64,000 nucleotides of DNA from JAQVEM01 sp964556165 (GTDB lineage Bacteria; Actinomycetota; Humimicrobiia; Humimicrobiales; Humimicrobiaceae), in contig CAZKVH010000006.1 of NCBI GenBank assembly GCA_964556165.1, positions 6,583 through 70,582 of the forward strand, read 5' to 3'. The translations under genes and the position numbers were made by a program. The notes beneath the pieces were generated by a model. The model did no database searches, was not told the DNA's origin, and saw only the letters and a list, made by a program, of their open reading frames with translations. How positions within the stretch are numbered: position 1 is the stretch's first letter; every line of letters starts with the position of its first letter. Shown piece by piece: positions 40,979-50,950 of the stretch.

Positions 40979-42367
40979 TTATTTATGCGTCGCAAATCCC
41001 ATGCAGTCTTCTGCAGCCTCCATAACAACTTCCGAAAGTGTTGGGTGTGCATGAACGGTGGACGCCAGGTCATCAATAAGCAGCTCGCCATTCATAGCTA
41101 CCGCCACTTCGTGTATAAGTTCTGAAGCTCCAGGCCCTACCATCTGGGCACCCAGTATTTCACCTGTTCTGCTATCCGTAACAATTTTTACAAACCCCTT
41201 TGTTTCTCCTGTTATATATGCCCTTCCGCTGGAGCTAAATGGAAATATGCCTGTACGTACTTCTATCTTTTTGTCTCTTGCCTGCTTCTCGTTTAATCCT
41301 ACCGTGCCAATTTCAGGAGAGGTAAAAACTGCCCAGGGGATAACATCAGGGCTCTTTTCTTGTTCATTTCCTGCAATATTTTCTGCAGCAATTTTTCCTT
41401 CCTTAGAAGCCACGTGTGCTAACTGAAGTCCACCTGTTATATCACCAATTGCATATATGCCTTCAACATTTGTCCTCAGGTGCGAATCAACTTTAATATA
41501 ACCTCTATCATCTACCTCCACACCGGCCCTTTCAAGTCCTATGCCTGCAGAGTTGGGTTTTCTGCCTACCGATAGAAGTATCTTTTCTGCAGATATTTTC
41601 TCCCCGCTGCTAATAGTGCAAACATAATTTTTGCCGCTTTTCTTAAAACTTTCTACTTTCGAGTCCGTAAATATCTTAATACCCTTCTGCCTGAATTCAG
41701 CATCAATTATTTTTGATACATCTTCGTCTTCAGTTGATAATATTCTGGGAAGTATCTCAATTATTGTCACTTTTGACCCGAATGAGGAAAAAATATTTGC
41801 AAATTCACTTCCAATTACTCCTCCACCTACAATCAAAAGAGATTCCGGTAATTTATCAAGAGACAAAATTCCAGTATTATCCATCACGCCATCCTCTGAA
41901 AGGTCAAAAGGCTTTACATTCGCAGCCGAAGAACCCGTTGCAATAATTATGTTCTTTGCTTCAATTTCAATTTGCTGGCTTTTGCCTGTTCTAACTGTAA
42001 TTTTTCCTTTTGCCAGTATCTCGCCGGTTCCTTTTATAAGCTCTATGTTATTTTTCTTAAAATTATGTTCAAGGCCCCTGACCTGCATCTCAACTATCCT
42101 GTCTTTACCTGCCTTTACTTCCTTAAAATTCAGTTCAGGCGAAGATACTTTCACTCCAAACGTTTTAGCTTTTTTTATTTCACCAATCATCCTGGCGACA
42201 TAATATAAAGCTTTCGTTGGGATACAGCCGCTATTCAGACAAACTCCTCCCGGATTATCTTTTTCAATCAGAGCAACTTTCAATCCAAGCTTGGAAGCCC
42301 TGATTGATGCTACATATCCTCCCGGTCCAGCCCCAAGAACGGCAAGGTCTACTTTTTTATCAGCCAT
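40979..42367 (-). CDS. lpdA: Dihydrolipoyl dehydrogenase
   Basis: A 462-residue FAD/NAD(P) pyridine nucleotide-disulfide oxidoreductase. It has an N-terminal GAGPGGYVASIRASKLG FAD loop, the redox pair in GGVCLNSGCIPTKAL, a second Rossmann loop GGGVIGSEFANIF, AIGDITGG, and the catalytic His-Pro-Thr segment HAHPTLSE with the Glu. It reoxidises the lipoyl arm of 2-oxo acid dehydrogenase or glycine cleavage complexes. None of those subunits is nearby. ATG 42367 has GAAGGAGGG about ten bases upstream. Confidence 0.94.
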   Translation of the reverse strand: MADKKVDLAVLGAGPGGYVASIRASKLGLKVALIEKDNPGGVCLNSGCIPTKALYYVARMIGEIKKAKTFGVKVSSPELNFKEVKAGKDRIVEMQVRGLEHNFKKNNIELIKGTGEILAKGKITVRTGKSQQIEIEAKNIIIATGSSAANVKPFDLSEDGVMDNTGILSLDKLPESLLIVGGGVIGSEFANIFSSFGSKVTIIEILPRILSTEDEDVSKIIDAEFRQKGIKIFTDSKVESFKKSGKNYVCTISSGEKISAEKILLSVGRKPNSAGIGLERAGVEVDDRGYIKVDSHLRTNVEGIYAIGDITGGLQLAHVASKEGKIAAENIAGNEQEKSPDVIPWAVFTSPEIGTVGLNEKQARDKKIEVRTGIFPFSSSGRAYITGETKGFVKIVTDSRTGEILGAQMVGPGASELIHEVAVAMNGELLIDDLASTVHAHPTLSEVVMEAAEDCMGFATHK

Positions 42368-42571
42368 AGTTATGAAACCCTCCTTCTATAGATATTTACG
42401 AGATAACAAAAAAATATAATATCCATTTAAACGCCAAAGCGCAACAACATGGAAATAATATTTATATAAATAGAAAAAATCAAATAAAAGTGGCTTCATA
42501 TAAACTTAAGAGCCTGGTCGATGTCTTTTAATAATCCCCGAATATAAAAATGAAAAACAATGTAGATTCTC

Positions 42572-42937
42572 TCACTCGCTGTTTTTGCCATTGCTTATAC
42601 TTTTGCCATTCCCGTTTTCCTTTCTCAGCACTTCATATATCTCCTTCAGCACTTTCAACGGCTCCTTAAACAACCTCTTTGGTAAAAATGGCGTCAAGGT
42701 CACAAAAGCTTTTTTCATATCCTCGGTCATTCTGTGTGGTTTTGTTAGAATTCTGTCTATAAAATCTTCCGCAAAAACAGTTCTCAAATGACGCCTGTCA
42801 ATTTCTATTCTTTTTTTACATGTATCGCAAACCACGCTGCGCAGATAATTCCCGATATAATATACCGTGTGAGTTGTTTCTTTATTGCAATTAATGCAAT
42901 AAAGAACTATTTTTGCTTCTCTATCCTTGCCTTTCAT
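42572..42937 (-). CDS. Zinc-ribbon protein of unknown function
   Basis: A 121-residue protein with two Cys pairs (CINC at about 14-17 and CDTC at about 38-41) forming an N-terminal zinc ribbon. A mixed helical region rich in Lys and Arg follows (DRILTKPHRMTEDMKKAFVTLTPFLPKRLFKEPLKVLKEIYEVL). The basic C-terminal part suggests nucleic-acid or ribosome binding. Start 42937 (MKGKDREAK) is chosen over the upstream hydrophobic frame because an AGG ribosome site is placed properly. The family is not recognised. Confidence 0.6.
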   Translation of the reverse strand: MKGKDREAKIVLYCINCNKETTHTVYYIGNYLRSVVCDTCKKRIEIDRRHLRTVFAEDFIDRILTKPHRMTEDMKKAFVTLTPFLPKRLFKEPLKVLKEIYEVLRKENGNGKSISNGKNSE

Positions 42938-43235
42938 CTGAATAACCTGGTTTAAAATAATAAAATTTACTAATATTAAAAACCTAAGGAGCATAGATTT
43001 ATCAGAACCCGGAAAGACTCCTTTTTTAAAATTTTACTCCTGTTTTCTAATCAATAAAAGCTAAACAATAAAACTTTTTTTATAATAACGTAAGAATACC
43101 GCCATTGCTGAATAAGCCAGAAAAAAAATTTAACCTTTAAGAAACAGCAAATAGAAACATATATCCTTTAATCCTTCATTTTATATTAAATAGCAAGTAT
43201 AATAAACGAATCATTAAAAAGCTTAAAAAATTCTT

Positions 43236-44537
43236 ATGTCAATTACTTCTAAAGCCGTTAAATATTTAATAGAAATTGGTCCGGTTGTTTTATTGCCTTC
43301 TATATTATTCATAATGAGCCTTATTGCAACTAGAAAACCTCTAAGAAACTTAAAAAATTGTGCTTTTATTCTTATCGGGCTTGTTGCTATTTCAGTACTT
43401 CTTACCCTTTTCGTAAATTTTTTTTACCCGATTGCCGATACCATAGTCATGAATTCCACCAAAGAATACACTGTCATAGATGCTGGATGCCTTGTTTCTA
43501 AAAACTTAATTTTGAACTCTCCTATAACACTTCACATAATATTAGCAGTCATGGTTCTTAATATTATTATGCTCGTTTTAAGATTCACCAGAACCATAAA
43601 TATCGACCTGTGGAATTACTGGGGCTTCCTGATCATAGGCTCAACTGTATTTGCAATTACAGGGATAAAATGGATAGCAATACTGATAGCCGTAATAATA
43701 GCCTCTATAACACTGGTGCTGTCAGATATATATGCGGTATTTGTCAGTAATTACTCCGGCCTTAAGGGAGTATCAACCCCACAGTCACAGATTATTTGCT
43801 GGGCGCCTTTTTCGCACCTTATTAATACAGTTTTCAATAAAATTCCTTTTATCAGAAGAGCACATATTTTCTTTGAAGAAATTCAGTATAAAATCGGTCT
43901 TTTTTCGGAACCGATGATAATGGGTTTTTTACTTGGTTTTATCATAGGAGCAATCACACGTTATAAAAATTTTTACCTGAATCTTGGACCCAACCTTTTT
44001 TACGCTTTTTCAAGCGGCATAGTTTTGTCTTCTATCTTTATATTGCTTCCCCGGGCAGTAAATATCCTTTTTAAAGGCCTTGTCCCAACTGTAAACGATA
44101 TAAGAAGTTTTATTAAGCAAAAAATAACAAAAAGAGAAATATACATCGGGCTTGATCCGTTAATACTGGCGGGATTACCCTCTACGATAACTTTATCGGT
44201 TATTATGATCCCGCTTACTATTTATATCTCAACAATTCTCCCCGGCAGCAATGTACTGCCGGCTGCCGGCCTTATTATGATTCCCCTCATACTTGTATGG
44301 ATAATAATCCCATCAAAAGGGGATTTTATAAGGAGTTTTATCTCAGCGATTATAATAATACCCTTAATCTTATGGATATCTTCAAATATGAGCAATTTAT
44401 TTTCAGACTTCTTTATTAAAAATGAGATAGAGATTGTAGAGGGTTATAAAAATATTACGAGCATTGGTGGAAGTTCTAACATATTTTTCTGGATTTTAAT
44501 AAAAGTCATTGAGCCTATATCAAACCTGTTCCTGTAA
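43236..44537 (+). CDS. PTS galactitol-family IIC-like transporter (orphan)
   Basis: A 433-residue integral membrane protein with about 10 TM helices. The N-terminus (VKYLIEIGPVVLLPSILFIMSLI) and the later segments NIDLWNYWGFLIIGSTVF, YKIGLFSEPMIMGFLLGFIIGAI, and DPLILAGLPSTITLSVIMIPLTIYISTILPGSNVLP match the EIIC-Gat (galactitol) family. That family moves a sugar alcohol or similar sugar and phosphorylates it through IIA and IIB. No IIA, IIB, HPr or EI gene is in this window. It may be a PTS relic acting as a secondary carrier. No ribosome site is seen before ATG 43236. Confidence 0.8.
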   Translation: MSITSKAVKYLIEIGPVVLLPSILFIMSLIATRKPLRNLKNCAFILIGLVAISVLLTLFVNFFYPIADTIVMNSTKEYTVIDAGCLVSKNLILNSPITLHIILAVMVLNIIMLVLRFTRTINIDLWNYWGFLIIGSTVFAITGIKWIAILIAVIIASITLVLSDIYAVFVSNYSGLKGVSTPQSQIICWAPFSHLINTVFNKIPFIRRAHIFFEEIQYKIGLFSEPMIMGFLLGFIIGAITRYKNFYLNLGPNLFYAFSSGIVLSSIFILLPRAVNILFKGLVPTVNDIRSFIKQKITKREIYIGLDPLILAGLPSTITLSVIMIPLTIYISTILPGSNVLPAAGLIMIPLILVWIIIPSKGDFIRSFISAIIIIPLILWISSNMSNLFSDFFIKNEIEIVEGYKNITSIGGSSNIFFWILIKVIEPISNLFL

Positions 44538-44541
44538 AAAA

Positions 44542-45024
44542 TTATTCCTCTTTTTCTCCTGTTACCCTATGAATATACTCCAGATACAGATTTTTTCTGA
44601 TAAGAGATTTCTGCTTAAATTTATCAATTCCACTTCTTTCCAGAACATCTCTTATTTTTTTACTTTCAAACACAACAATATCTTTTACATTAGATACATT
44701 TGTTTTAACTACCCAGAAGTCCGACTGCCTTGAAATATACGGGAAAAATGAGGATTCTTTTACTATTCTTCCCCAGGGTATGTCGATTTTGCCAGAAAGG
44801 TCCGTGTAATTTATTTCCGGTTTTTTCTCTATAATATCTTTTGCCTGCTTGAATATTTCGGAATCAACTTTCCTTTCAATCCTTTTTAAGTTATAAGAAG
44901 AAAGAGCTAAAAAAAATCCGTAGATAAGAACAACCGGAATTATGTAGTAATAATATCCTGACAGAAAATTTATTATATACTTGCCTGCTTTACCCAGGAA
45001 TGTTTCCAGCCATATATTAGTCAT
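44542..45024 (-). CDS. Hypothetical single-TM protein next to tRNA-Ala
   Basis: A 160-residue protein with one TM helix (about 20-45) after a short N-terminus, then a cytoplasmic region containing a winged-helix-like run (FKQAKDIIEKKPEINYTDLSGKIDIPWGRIVK). The ATG at 45024 (MTNIW) is chosen because GGAAG lies upstream; the longer frame extends into the tRNA-Ala gene and is an artefact. It starts about 35 bases downstream of the tRNA-Ala 3' end on the same strand, so it may be cotranscribed with both tRNAs. Confidence 0.6.
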   Translation of the reverse strand: MTNIWLETFLGKAGKYIINFLSGYYYYIIPVVLIYGFFLALSSYNLKRIERKVDSEIFKQAKDIIEKKPEINYTDLSGKIDIPWGRIVKESSFFPYISRQSDFWVVKTNVSNVKDIVVFESKKIRDVLERSGIDKFKQKSLIRKNLYLEYIHRVTGEKEE

Positions 45025-45058
45025 AACTTCCAGACTTCCAGAAAATCTTAAATTTTTT

Positions 45059-45134
45059 TGGTGGAGATGAGCGGGATCGAACCGCTGACCTCCTGCTTGC
45101 AAGGCAGGCGCTCTCCCAGCTGAGCTACACCCCC
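45059..45134 (-). tRNA. tRNA-Ala (anticodon UGC)
   Basis: A complete cloverleaf on the minus strand: acceptor GGGGGTG with CATCTCC (two G-U pairs), anticodon stem CTGCC/AGCAG-type with loop CTTGCAA (anticodon TGC), T loop TTCGATC, discriminator A and encoded CCA at 45061-45059. It is 14 bases from tRNA-Ile. Confidence 0.97.
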
Positions 45135-45148
45135 ACAAATTGATATAC

Positions 45149-45225
45149 TGGTGGGCCTATCTGGACTCGAACCAGAGGCCTCATCCTTATCAGGGATGCG
45201 CTCTAACCAGCTGAGCTATAGGCCC
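45149..45225 (-). tRNA. tRNA-Ile (anticodon GAU)
   Basis: A complete cloverleaf on the minus strand: acceptor GGGCCTA/TAGGCCC, D arm GCTC/GAGC, anticodon stem CATCC/GGATG with loop CTGATAA (anticodon GAT), T arm CTGG/CCAG, and encoded CCA at 45151-45149. The tRNA-Ile then tRNA-Ala order downstream of gyrA is a classic arrangement. Confidence 0.97.
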
Positions 45226-45353
45226 GGGTCCCAATTTTTGACAGAGGACAAAATAGCAATTTAACATTCCTTTGTCAAGGAAAACTGTAAGTTAATAAGA
45301 TTCCTGCGATACCGATTTAAAGACTCAATTAAAAATATCTATTAACTGCGTGT

Positions 45354-45755
45354 CTATTCCGCTACATTAGTAGCATCGAGCTTCTTTTTGCTCTCGGGTA
45401 AAAACCGTAGCTCTATGCCCCCGGACATTTTTAAAACAACATTCATCACCCATATCATTATAGTTCCAAAAGCGGCGTATATCACAGAAACAAACAATCC
45501 GCCAACAATCATAACTATAATAGTCACTGCCATTCCACCACCCAAAAAACCGAGCGCATCAAAACTTCCTAAACCAAGGGAGCTAAGAACACTGTTAGCG
45601 TCAATCCCTGTTGTACGCAAACCGAGCCATGTTAAAAGCCCTATCACTAACATCACAATAATAGATAATATAAAAAACAATAAGTAAAAAAGCAGGAAGT
45701 ACTTAAACATTGAAAATTCACTTATGCTTTTTAAAACTCTTCTTTCAATATCCAC
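45354..45755 (-). CDS. DUF3566-like membrane protein
   Basis: A 133-residue protein with a charged N-terminus (MDIERRVLKSISEFSMFKYFLL) and two TM helices (about 18-44 and 76-112) separated by a glycine-rich loop (SSLGLGSFDALGFLGGG). It matches the form of DUF3566, a membrane family that lies next to gyrA in Actinomycetota. The family is uncharacterised. It sits between DUF4870 and tRNA-Ile on the same strand as gyrBA. Confidence 0.7.
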   Translation of the reverse strand: MDIERRVLKSISEFSMFKYFLLFYLLFFILSIIVMLVIGLLTWLGLRTTGIDANSVLSSLGLGSFDALGFLGGGMAVTIIVMIVGGLFVSVIYAAFGTIMIWVMNVVLKMSGGIELRFLPESKKKLDATNVAE

Positions 45756-45920
45756 GACTTCTCCTTAAAATTATTCAGCATAAACTGATTATTGTTGCAC
45801 TTTTTATAACCATTCCTTGATACAACCGTCCTTTATGATTAATAATCAGTCTGGATAACCATAATTATTAATATTAGACAGCATACGTGTCCTACGTAAT
45901 CTAAAAGATATACTGACCAA

Positions 45921-46313
45921 TTACATCTTAAAATATTTGTCGGTCAGGCTGCAAACTCCGGGAATTCTGTAGGTATTACCCTGAAATGCTTTAACGATAG
46001 CTATAATACCAAGAATCCACAAAGCTACGTAAGCAACGTAACCAAGCCATGAGAATACAAACCACCCAATATAAGGAATAAGTCCCAGGATTAGAGAAAT
46101 AACTACAATACAGGCCACTTCAAAAATACCCAGAATTAAAGCCTGGAGAGCATTCCATTTCACAAATTTATTCTCTTTCTCCAGAAGCCAGATTATTAGT
46201 CCTCCTATCCACCCAAAAAGATAAGCCAGCAATACTGCAATTTTTGGTTCCATACCTGTAGAGCTCTTCTTACTGAAATCCGCATCAATTTCTGCCATTT
46301 TTACCTCTGCCAT
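45921..46313 (-). CDS. DUF4870/Tic20-like membrane protein (second copy)
   Basis: A 130-residue paralogue of the protein at 5180-5587. It has a polar N-terminal tail (about 22 residues), three to four TM helices, the loop EKENKFVKWNALQALILG, and the end TDKYFKM. A strong ribosome site (AAGGAGGG) precedes ATG 46313. It is inserted between gyrA and the DUF3566-like gene, which in Actinomycetota are usually adjacent. Function unknown. Confidence 0.8.
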   Translation of the reverse strand: MAEVKMAEIDADFSKKSSTGMEPKIAVLLAYLFGWIGGLIIWLLEKENKFVKWNALQALILGIFEVACIVVISLILGLIPYIGWFVFSWLGYVAYVALWILGIIAIVKAFQGNTYRIPGVCSLTDKYFKM

Positions 46314-46507
46314 TTTGTTGCCCTCCTTTTTTTGTTTATCCTATCATTTATATTTTATAATGATAATCTTCTATGCTCATATATAAAAAAACATATTGAA
46401 AAAATATAATAACAGATTTTCTTAATAAAATCAGCTTATTTAATTTAAACAGGATACACATAATAATTTACAAACAAATTAAAATAAATTATTTTCTCAG
46501 CTTCCTA

Positions 46508-48940
46508 TCAGCTTTCGGACATAACAATTGAATAAGAAGCTACTTTAGCTCCTTCTCCAAGGTTAATAATTCTTACACCCTGCGTGGACCTACCTATTCT
46601 TGAAATTGATTTTGCCTGTATTCTTATAAGAACTCCCGTATCAGAAATAACCATAATATCATGCATGTCTTTTAATATGCCCGCTCCTGCAATTTTACCC
46701 TTTTTTTCGGTAATTTTTATGGTTTTAACACCGAGACCACCTCTTTTTTGCCTCTTATATTCAGAGACAGGTGTTCTCTTGCCGTATCCATTTTCTGTCA
46801 GGACAAAAAGGTCTCCGTCTGTCTCTCTTACAACCATCATAGAAAGCACCTCGTCACTCTTTGATAGCTTCATGCCCTTTACTCCCTGAGAAGCCCTTCC
46901 CATGGGTCTGCATTCTTTCTCTCCGAATCTTATAGCCTTACCGTCTCTTGATACCATAATAATTTCATCATTGCCATCTGTTTTCTCTACCCCTATCAGC
47001 TCGTCCCCCTCTTTAATGTTAATGGCTATGATACCATCTTTTCTCGAAGTATTATAAGCGCTTATTGCAGTCTTTTTAATCATTCCTTTTCTGGAAGCCA
47101 TTATCAAATACTCATCTTTAAGGTAATCTTTTACCGCAATTATAGCAGCAACCCTCTCTCCTGGTGTGAAGGGCAGCAGATTTACGATTGCTTTACCTTT
47201 TGATATCCTGCTTCCCGCCGGTATTTGATGAACTTTCAGCCGGTATACTTTCCCCCGATTTGAGAAAAACATAATATAATGGTGGGTAGACGCTATAAAC
47301 AGGTGCTCTACGAAATCATCTTCCTTTAAATTTGTTCCGGTTACTCCCTTGCCTCCTCTTCCCTGTTTTCTGTATGTAGTAACAGGCACTCTCTTTATAT
47401 AACCTGTATGGGATATTGATATTACATTTTCTTCTTCCGGTATCAGGTCCTCGATTTCAATATCGGAGGTATCGGTTGTAATATCTGTCCTTCTTTCGTC
47501 ACTGTATTTTCCTTTTATTTCCAGAAGCTCTTTTTTTATCACACCATAAATAAGCTTATCGCTACCCAGTAGTTTCTTTAGTTCTTCTATTGTTTTAATA
47601 AGCTGATTGTGCTCTAATTTTATTTTATCTCTCTCCAGGCCCGTTAAACGGTGCAATCTAAGGTCAAGTATAGCCTGCGCCTGAATCACAGAAAGACCAA
47701 AATTATTTACCAGCCTTTTTCTTGCAGTAGGTACATCCTTTGAAGACCTTATAGTTTTTATTACCTCGTCCAGATTATCCAGAGCTATTAAGAGCCCCTT
47801 AAGTATATGCTCACGCTCTTCTGCTTTCTTTAGTTCATATCTGGTTCTTCTTACTATTACATCAAACCTGTAACCGGTATACTCTTTTATCAAACCCTTC
47901 AAATCTAAAGTTTTTGGTATCCCTTCAACCAGCGCCAGCATTATCACGCCAAAAGTTTCCTCAAGCTGGGTATTCTTATACAGGAAGTTAATAACCACAT
48001 TTGGTATCGCTTCCTTTTTCAGTTCTATCGATATCCTCATCCCGCTTTTATCAGACTCGTCACGCAGGTCACTGATTCCTTCAAGTTTTTTAATCCTCAC
48101 AAGTTCCGCAACTTTTGCGATAAAACTTGATTTATTTACCTGATAGGGAAGCTCGGTTATTATAATATGGGTCTTGCCCTTTCTCGTCTGTTCCTGGTGT
48201 ACCCTTCCTCTCACAACTAAACGGCCTCTTCCGGTTTCATAGGCTTCCTTTATTCCACTTATACCCATTATTATCCCGCCGGTTGGAAAATCCGGACCCT
48301 TAACTTTTGACATTAAATCCTTTACTGTTGATTCAGGATTATCTATATAATAAATAACACCATCAATAATTTCACCAAGATTATGGGGGGGTATATTTGT
48401 CGCCATACCCACAGCAATACCAGAAGAACCATTAACCAGAAGATTTGGAAACTTTGCAGGTAATACTGACGGTTCTTTTAACGAACTGTCAAAATTGTCC
48501 ACAAACTCTATCGTATCCTTTTCAATGTCAGCAAGAAGTTCTTCTGCAATCGAAGAAAGCCTTGCCTCGGTATACCTCATAGCTGCGGCTCTATCACCAT
48601 CAACGGAACCAAAATTACCATGCCCATCTACTAAAACATACCGCTGCGAAAAATCCTGAGCCATACGAACCATTGCATCATAAACTGCGGTATCTCCGTG
48701 GGGATGATATTTACCAAGCACTTCACCTACAATACGGGCACACTTTTTATAGGGCGCATTGTGCCTCATACCCATATCATTCATTGCATATAAAATTCTC
48801 CGGTGAACCGGCTTGAGGCCGTCCCTTACATCGGGCAGAGCCCTGCCAATAATTACGCTCATAGCGTAGCTCAGGTATGAATCCTGCATTTCGGATTCAA
48901 TTTCAACATTCTTTACTTTACCTCTTAACTCAAATACCAT
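46508..48940 (-). CDS. gyrA: DNA gyrase subunit A
   Basis: An 810-residue type IIA topoisomerase subunit that cuts and reseals DNA. The catalytic tyrosine is Y123 in AAAMRYTEARLS. The quinolone-resistance region reads KYHPHGDTAVYDAMVRMAQ, with threonine at the position equivalent to E. coli Ser83. The C-terminal beta-pinwheel begins with the GyrA-box variant QGRGGKGV (canonical QRRGGKG) and continues with repeated KRxxxxxYxxQGRGG-like blades. It works with GyrB, whose gene lies 66 bases upstream. AGGAG precedes ATG 48940. Confidence 0.98.
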   Translation of the reverse strand: MVFELRGKVKNVEIESEMQDSYLSYAMSVIIGRALPDVRDGLKPVHRRILYAMNDMGMRHNAPYKKCARIVGEVLGKYHPHGDTAVYDAMVRMAQDFSQRYVLVDGHGNFGSVDGDRAAAMRYTEARLSSIAEELLADIEKDTIEFVDNFDSSLKEPSVLPAKFPNLLVNGSSGIAVGMATNIPPHNLGEIIDGVIYYIDNPESTVKDLMSKVKGPDFPTGGIIMGISGIKEAYETGRGRLVVRGRVHQEQTRKGKTHIIITELPYQVNKSSFIAKVAELVRIKKLEGISDLRDESDKSGMRISIELKKEAIPNVVINFLYKNTQLEETFGVIMLALVEGIPKTLDLKGLIKEYTGYRFDVIVRRTRYELKKAEEREHILKGLLIALDNLDEVIKTIRSSKDVPTARKRLVNNFGLSVIQAQAILDLRLHRLTGLERDKIKLEHNQLIKTIEELKKLLGSDKLIYGVIKKELLEIKGKYSDERRTDITTDTSDIEIEDLIPEEENVISISHTGYIKRVPVTTYRKQGRGGKGVTGTNLKEDDFVEHLFIASTHHYIMFFSNRGKVYRLKVHQIPAGSRISKGKAIVNLLPFTPGERVAAIIAVKDYLKDEYLIMASRKGMIKKTAISAYNTSRKDGIIAINIKEGDELIGVEKTDGNDEIIMVSRDGKAIRFGEKECRPMGRASQGVKGMKLSKSDEVLSMMVVRETDGDLFVLTENGYGKRTPVSEYKRQKRGGLGVKTIKITEKKGKIAGAGILKDMHDIMVISDTGVLIRIQAKSISRIGRSTQGVRIINLGEGAKVASYSIVMSES

Positions 48941-49006
48941 TTAAACTCCTGACTGTATATAAAATACTGACTTCAATACCTTCACATATAATTTATCCTG
49001 TATTCT

Positions 49007-50911
49007 TTATATGTCTATAAAAGAAACTCCCTTTGCATTTTTCTCAATAAATTCCCTTCTGGGTTCGACTTTATTTCCCATTAAAGTAGAGAAAACATCA
49101 TCTGCGATAAGGACATCTTCAATTTCAACCTTAAGCAGCGTCCTTGCCTCGGGATTCATTGTAGTTTCCCAGAGCTGTTCGGGATCCATTTCTCCAAGTC
49201 CTTTATACTGCTGGACAGAAATCTTTTTATCGCCATATTTATTTTTCAGGCTTTCAAGCTCCTTATCACTATAAGCATAAGAAACTTTTTTATCATTTCT
49301 AACCTGATAAAGCGGAGGCTGAGCTATATAAACATATCCTTCCTCAATTAATTCGCGCATGTAACGGTAAAGGAAAGTTAGAACAAGCGTCCTTATATGA
49401 GCACCGTCCACATCAGCATCGGTCATTATAATCACCTTGTGATACCTGGCATTCTTTATATCAAAATCCTCAGCAACTCCGGACCCCATCGCAGTAATCA
49501 TTGCCTGTATCTCCTCACTGCTCAGCACTTTGTTTAATCTCGCTTTCTCAACATTTAAAATCTTTCCTTTAAGCGGAAGAATCGCCTGGAACCTCCTATC
49601 TCTTGCCTGCTTGGCACTCCCGCCTGCCGAATCTCCCTCAACAAGAAATAACTCTCCGTATTTCGGGTCATTTATAGAACAATCCGCAAGCTTCCCCGGC
49701 AGGGAACTGCTTTCAAGGAGAGATTTCTTCCTCGTAAGGTCCCTTGCTTTTTTTGCTGCCGCTCTTGCCCTGGAAGCTTCCATACATTTACTTACTATAA
49801 CTCTTCCTATGGCCGGATTCTCTCCCAGAAATTCAGAAAGCCTTGTATTTACAGTGGATTCGACGAAACCTTTCATCTCACTATTGCCCAGTTTCGTTTT
49901 TGTCTGACCTTCAAATTGCGGGTCTTTTAACTTTACGCTAACAATAGCTGTAAGACCCTCTCTTATATCCTCACCGGATAGATTCTCCTCCTTGTCCTTT
50001 AACATATTTATGTTCCTGGCATAATCATTAATAGTCCTGGTAATAGCACCTTTAAAACCGCTCAGGTGAGTACCTCCTTCGGTGGTATTTATATTATTAG
50101 CAAAAGAAAAGATGCTCTCCGAATACCCGTCTGTATACTGCATTGCAACTTCAACTTCATGGTCTTTAACAGCGTTTTTGAAATATATTACTTTCTTATG
50201 TAAAACATCCTTTTTCTCACAAAGATACTTTACAAAATCTTCAATTCCTCCATTATACTGGTATATTTCCTTCTTCTCCGGTTTCTCTCTCGAATCTACA
50301 AGAACTATTTTTAAGCCTTTATTTAGAAAAGCCATTTCCTTCATTCTACTGGCAAGGATTTCAAATTTATAATCAATATCTTCAAATATTTCCTTATCGG
50401 GATAAAAAGTAATCGCAGTGCCATGAGTCTGTGTCTTCTCTCCTTTTATAAGGTCCGTAACCGGTTCGCCTCTTACAAAATCCTGTGTATAAATATAACC
50501 ATCCCTTCTTACTTCCGCCCTTAACCTTTCCGAGAGAGCATTTACTACGGAAACTCCGACACCATGCAGCCCTCCGGATACTTTATATCCCGTACCGCCG
50601 AACTTGCCACCCGCATGAAGTTTTGTAAGCACTATCTCAACAGCGGGCCTGTTAAATTTTTCAACTTTTTTTACAGGAATTCCCCTTCCGTTATCTACCA
50701 CAGTAACAGAATTGTCATCGTTGAGCACCACCATTACATTGTCACAATAACCTCCCATTGCTTCATCTATACTGTTGTCCACCACTTCATAAATAAGGTG
50801 ATGCAGACCTCTGGAGCCTGTAGAGCCAATATACATACTTGGCCTTTTTCTTACTGCAGAAAGCCCTTCCAGAACAGTTATATCTTTTGCATCATAACTC
50901 GATTTTTTCAA
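49007..50911 (-). CDS. gyrB: DNA gyrase subunit B
   Basis: A 634-residue ATPase subunit of gyrase. Residues about 40-80 have EVVDNSIDEAMGGYCD and DNGRGIPV (Bergerat fold). YKVSGGLHGVGVSVVNAL is the GHKL ATP lid, and the TOPRIM part has EGDSAGGSAKQARDR and MTDADVDGAHIRTL. QYKGLGEMDPEQLWETTMNP at the C-terminus is the GyrA-contact signature. It appears to start with TTG at 50911, with GGAGGG just upstream. It follows recF and dciA, as in the replication-origin cluster of many bacteria. Confidence 0.97.
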   Translation of the reverse strand: MKKSSYDAKDITVLEGLSAVRKRPSMYIGSTGSRGLHHLIYEVVDNSIDEAMGGYCDNVMVVLNDDNSVTVVDNGRGIPVKKVEKFNRPAVEIVLTKLHAGGKFGGTGYKVSGGLHGVGVSVVNALSERLRAEVRRDGYIYTQDFVRGEPVTDLIKGEKTQTHGTAITFYPDKEIFEDIDYKFEILASRMKEMAFLNKGLKIVLVDSREKPEKKEIYQYNGGIEDFVKYLCEKKDVLHKKVIYFKNAVKDHEVEVAMQYTDGYSESIFSFANNINTTEGGTHLSGFKGAITRTINDYARNINMLKDKEENLSGEDIREGLTAIVSVKLKDPQFEGQTKTKLGNSEMKGFVESTVNTRLSEFLGENPAIGRVIVSKCMEASRARAAAKKARDLTRKKSLLESSSLPGKLADCSINDPKYGELFLVEGDSAGGSAKQARDRRFQAILPLKGKILNVEKARLNKVLSSEEIQAMITAMGSGVAEDFDIKNARYHKVIIMTDADVDGAHIRTLVLTFLYRYMRELIEEGYVYIAQPPLYQVRNDKKVSYAYSDKELESLKNKYGDKKISVQQYKGLGEMDPEQLWETTMNPEARTLLKVEIEDVLIADDVFSTLMGNKVEPRREFIEKNAKGVSFIDI

Positions 50912-50950
50912 AATCCCTCCAAACTATAATACCCTGTTTAAACATAGATA

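Noticed and set aside
45025..45138. N-terminal extension of the hypothetical protein into the tRNA-Ala gene
   Set aside because: The sequence is the tRNA itself; the true start is at 45024.
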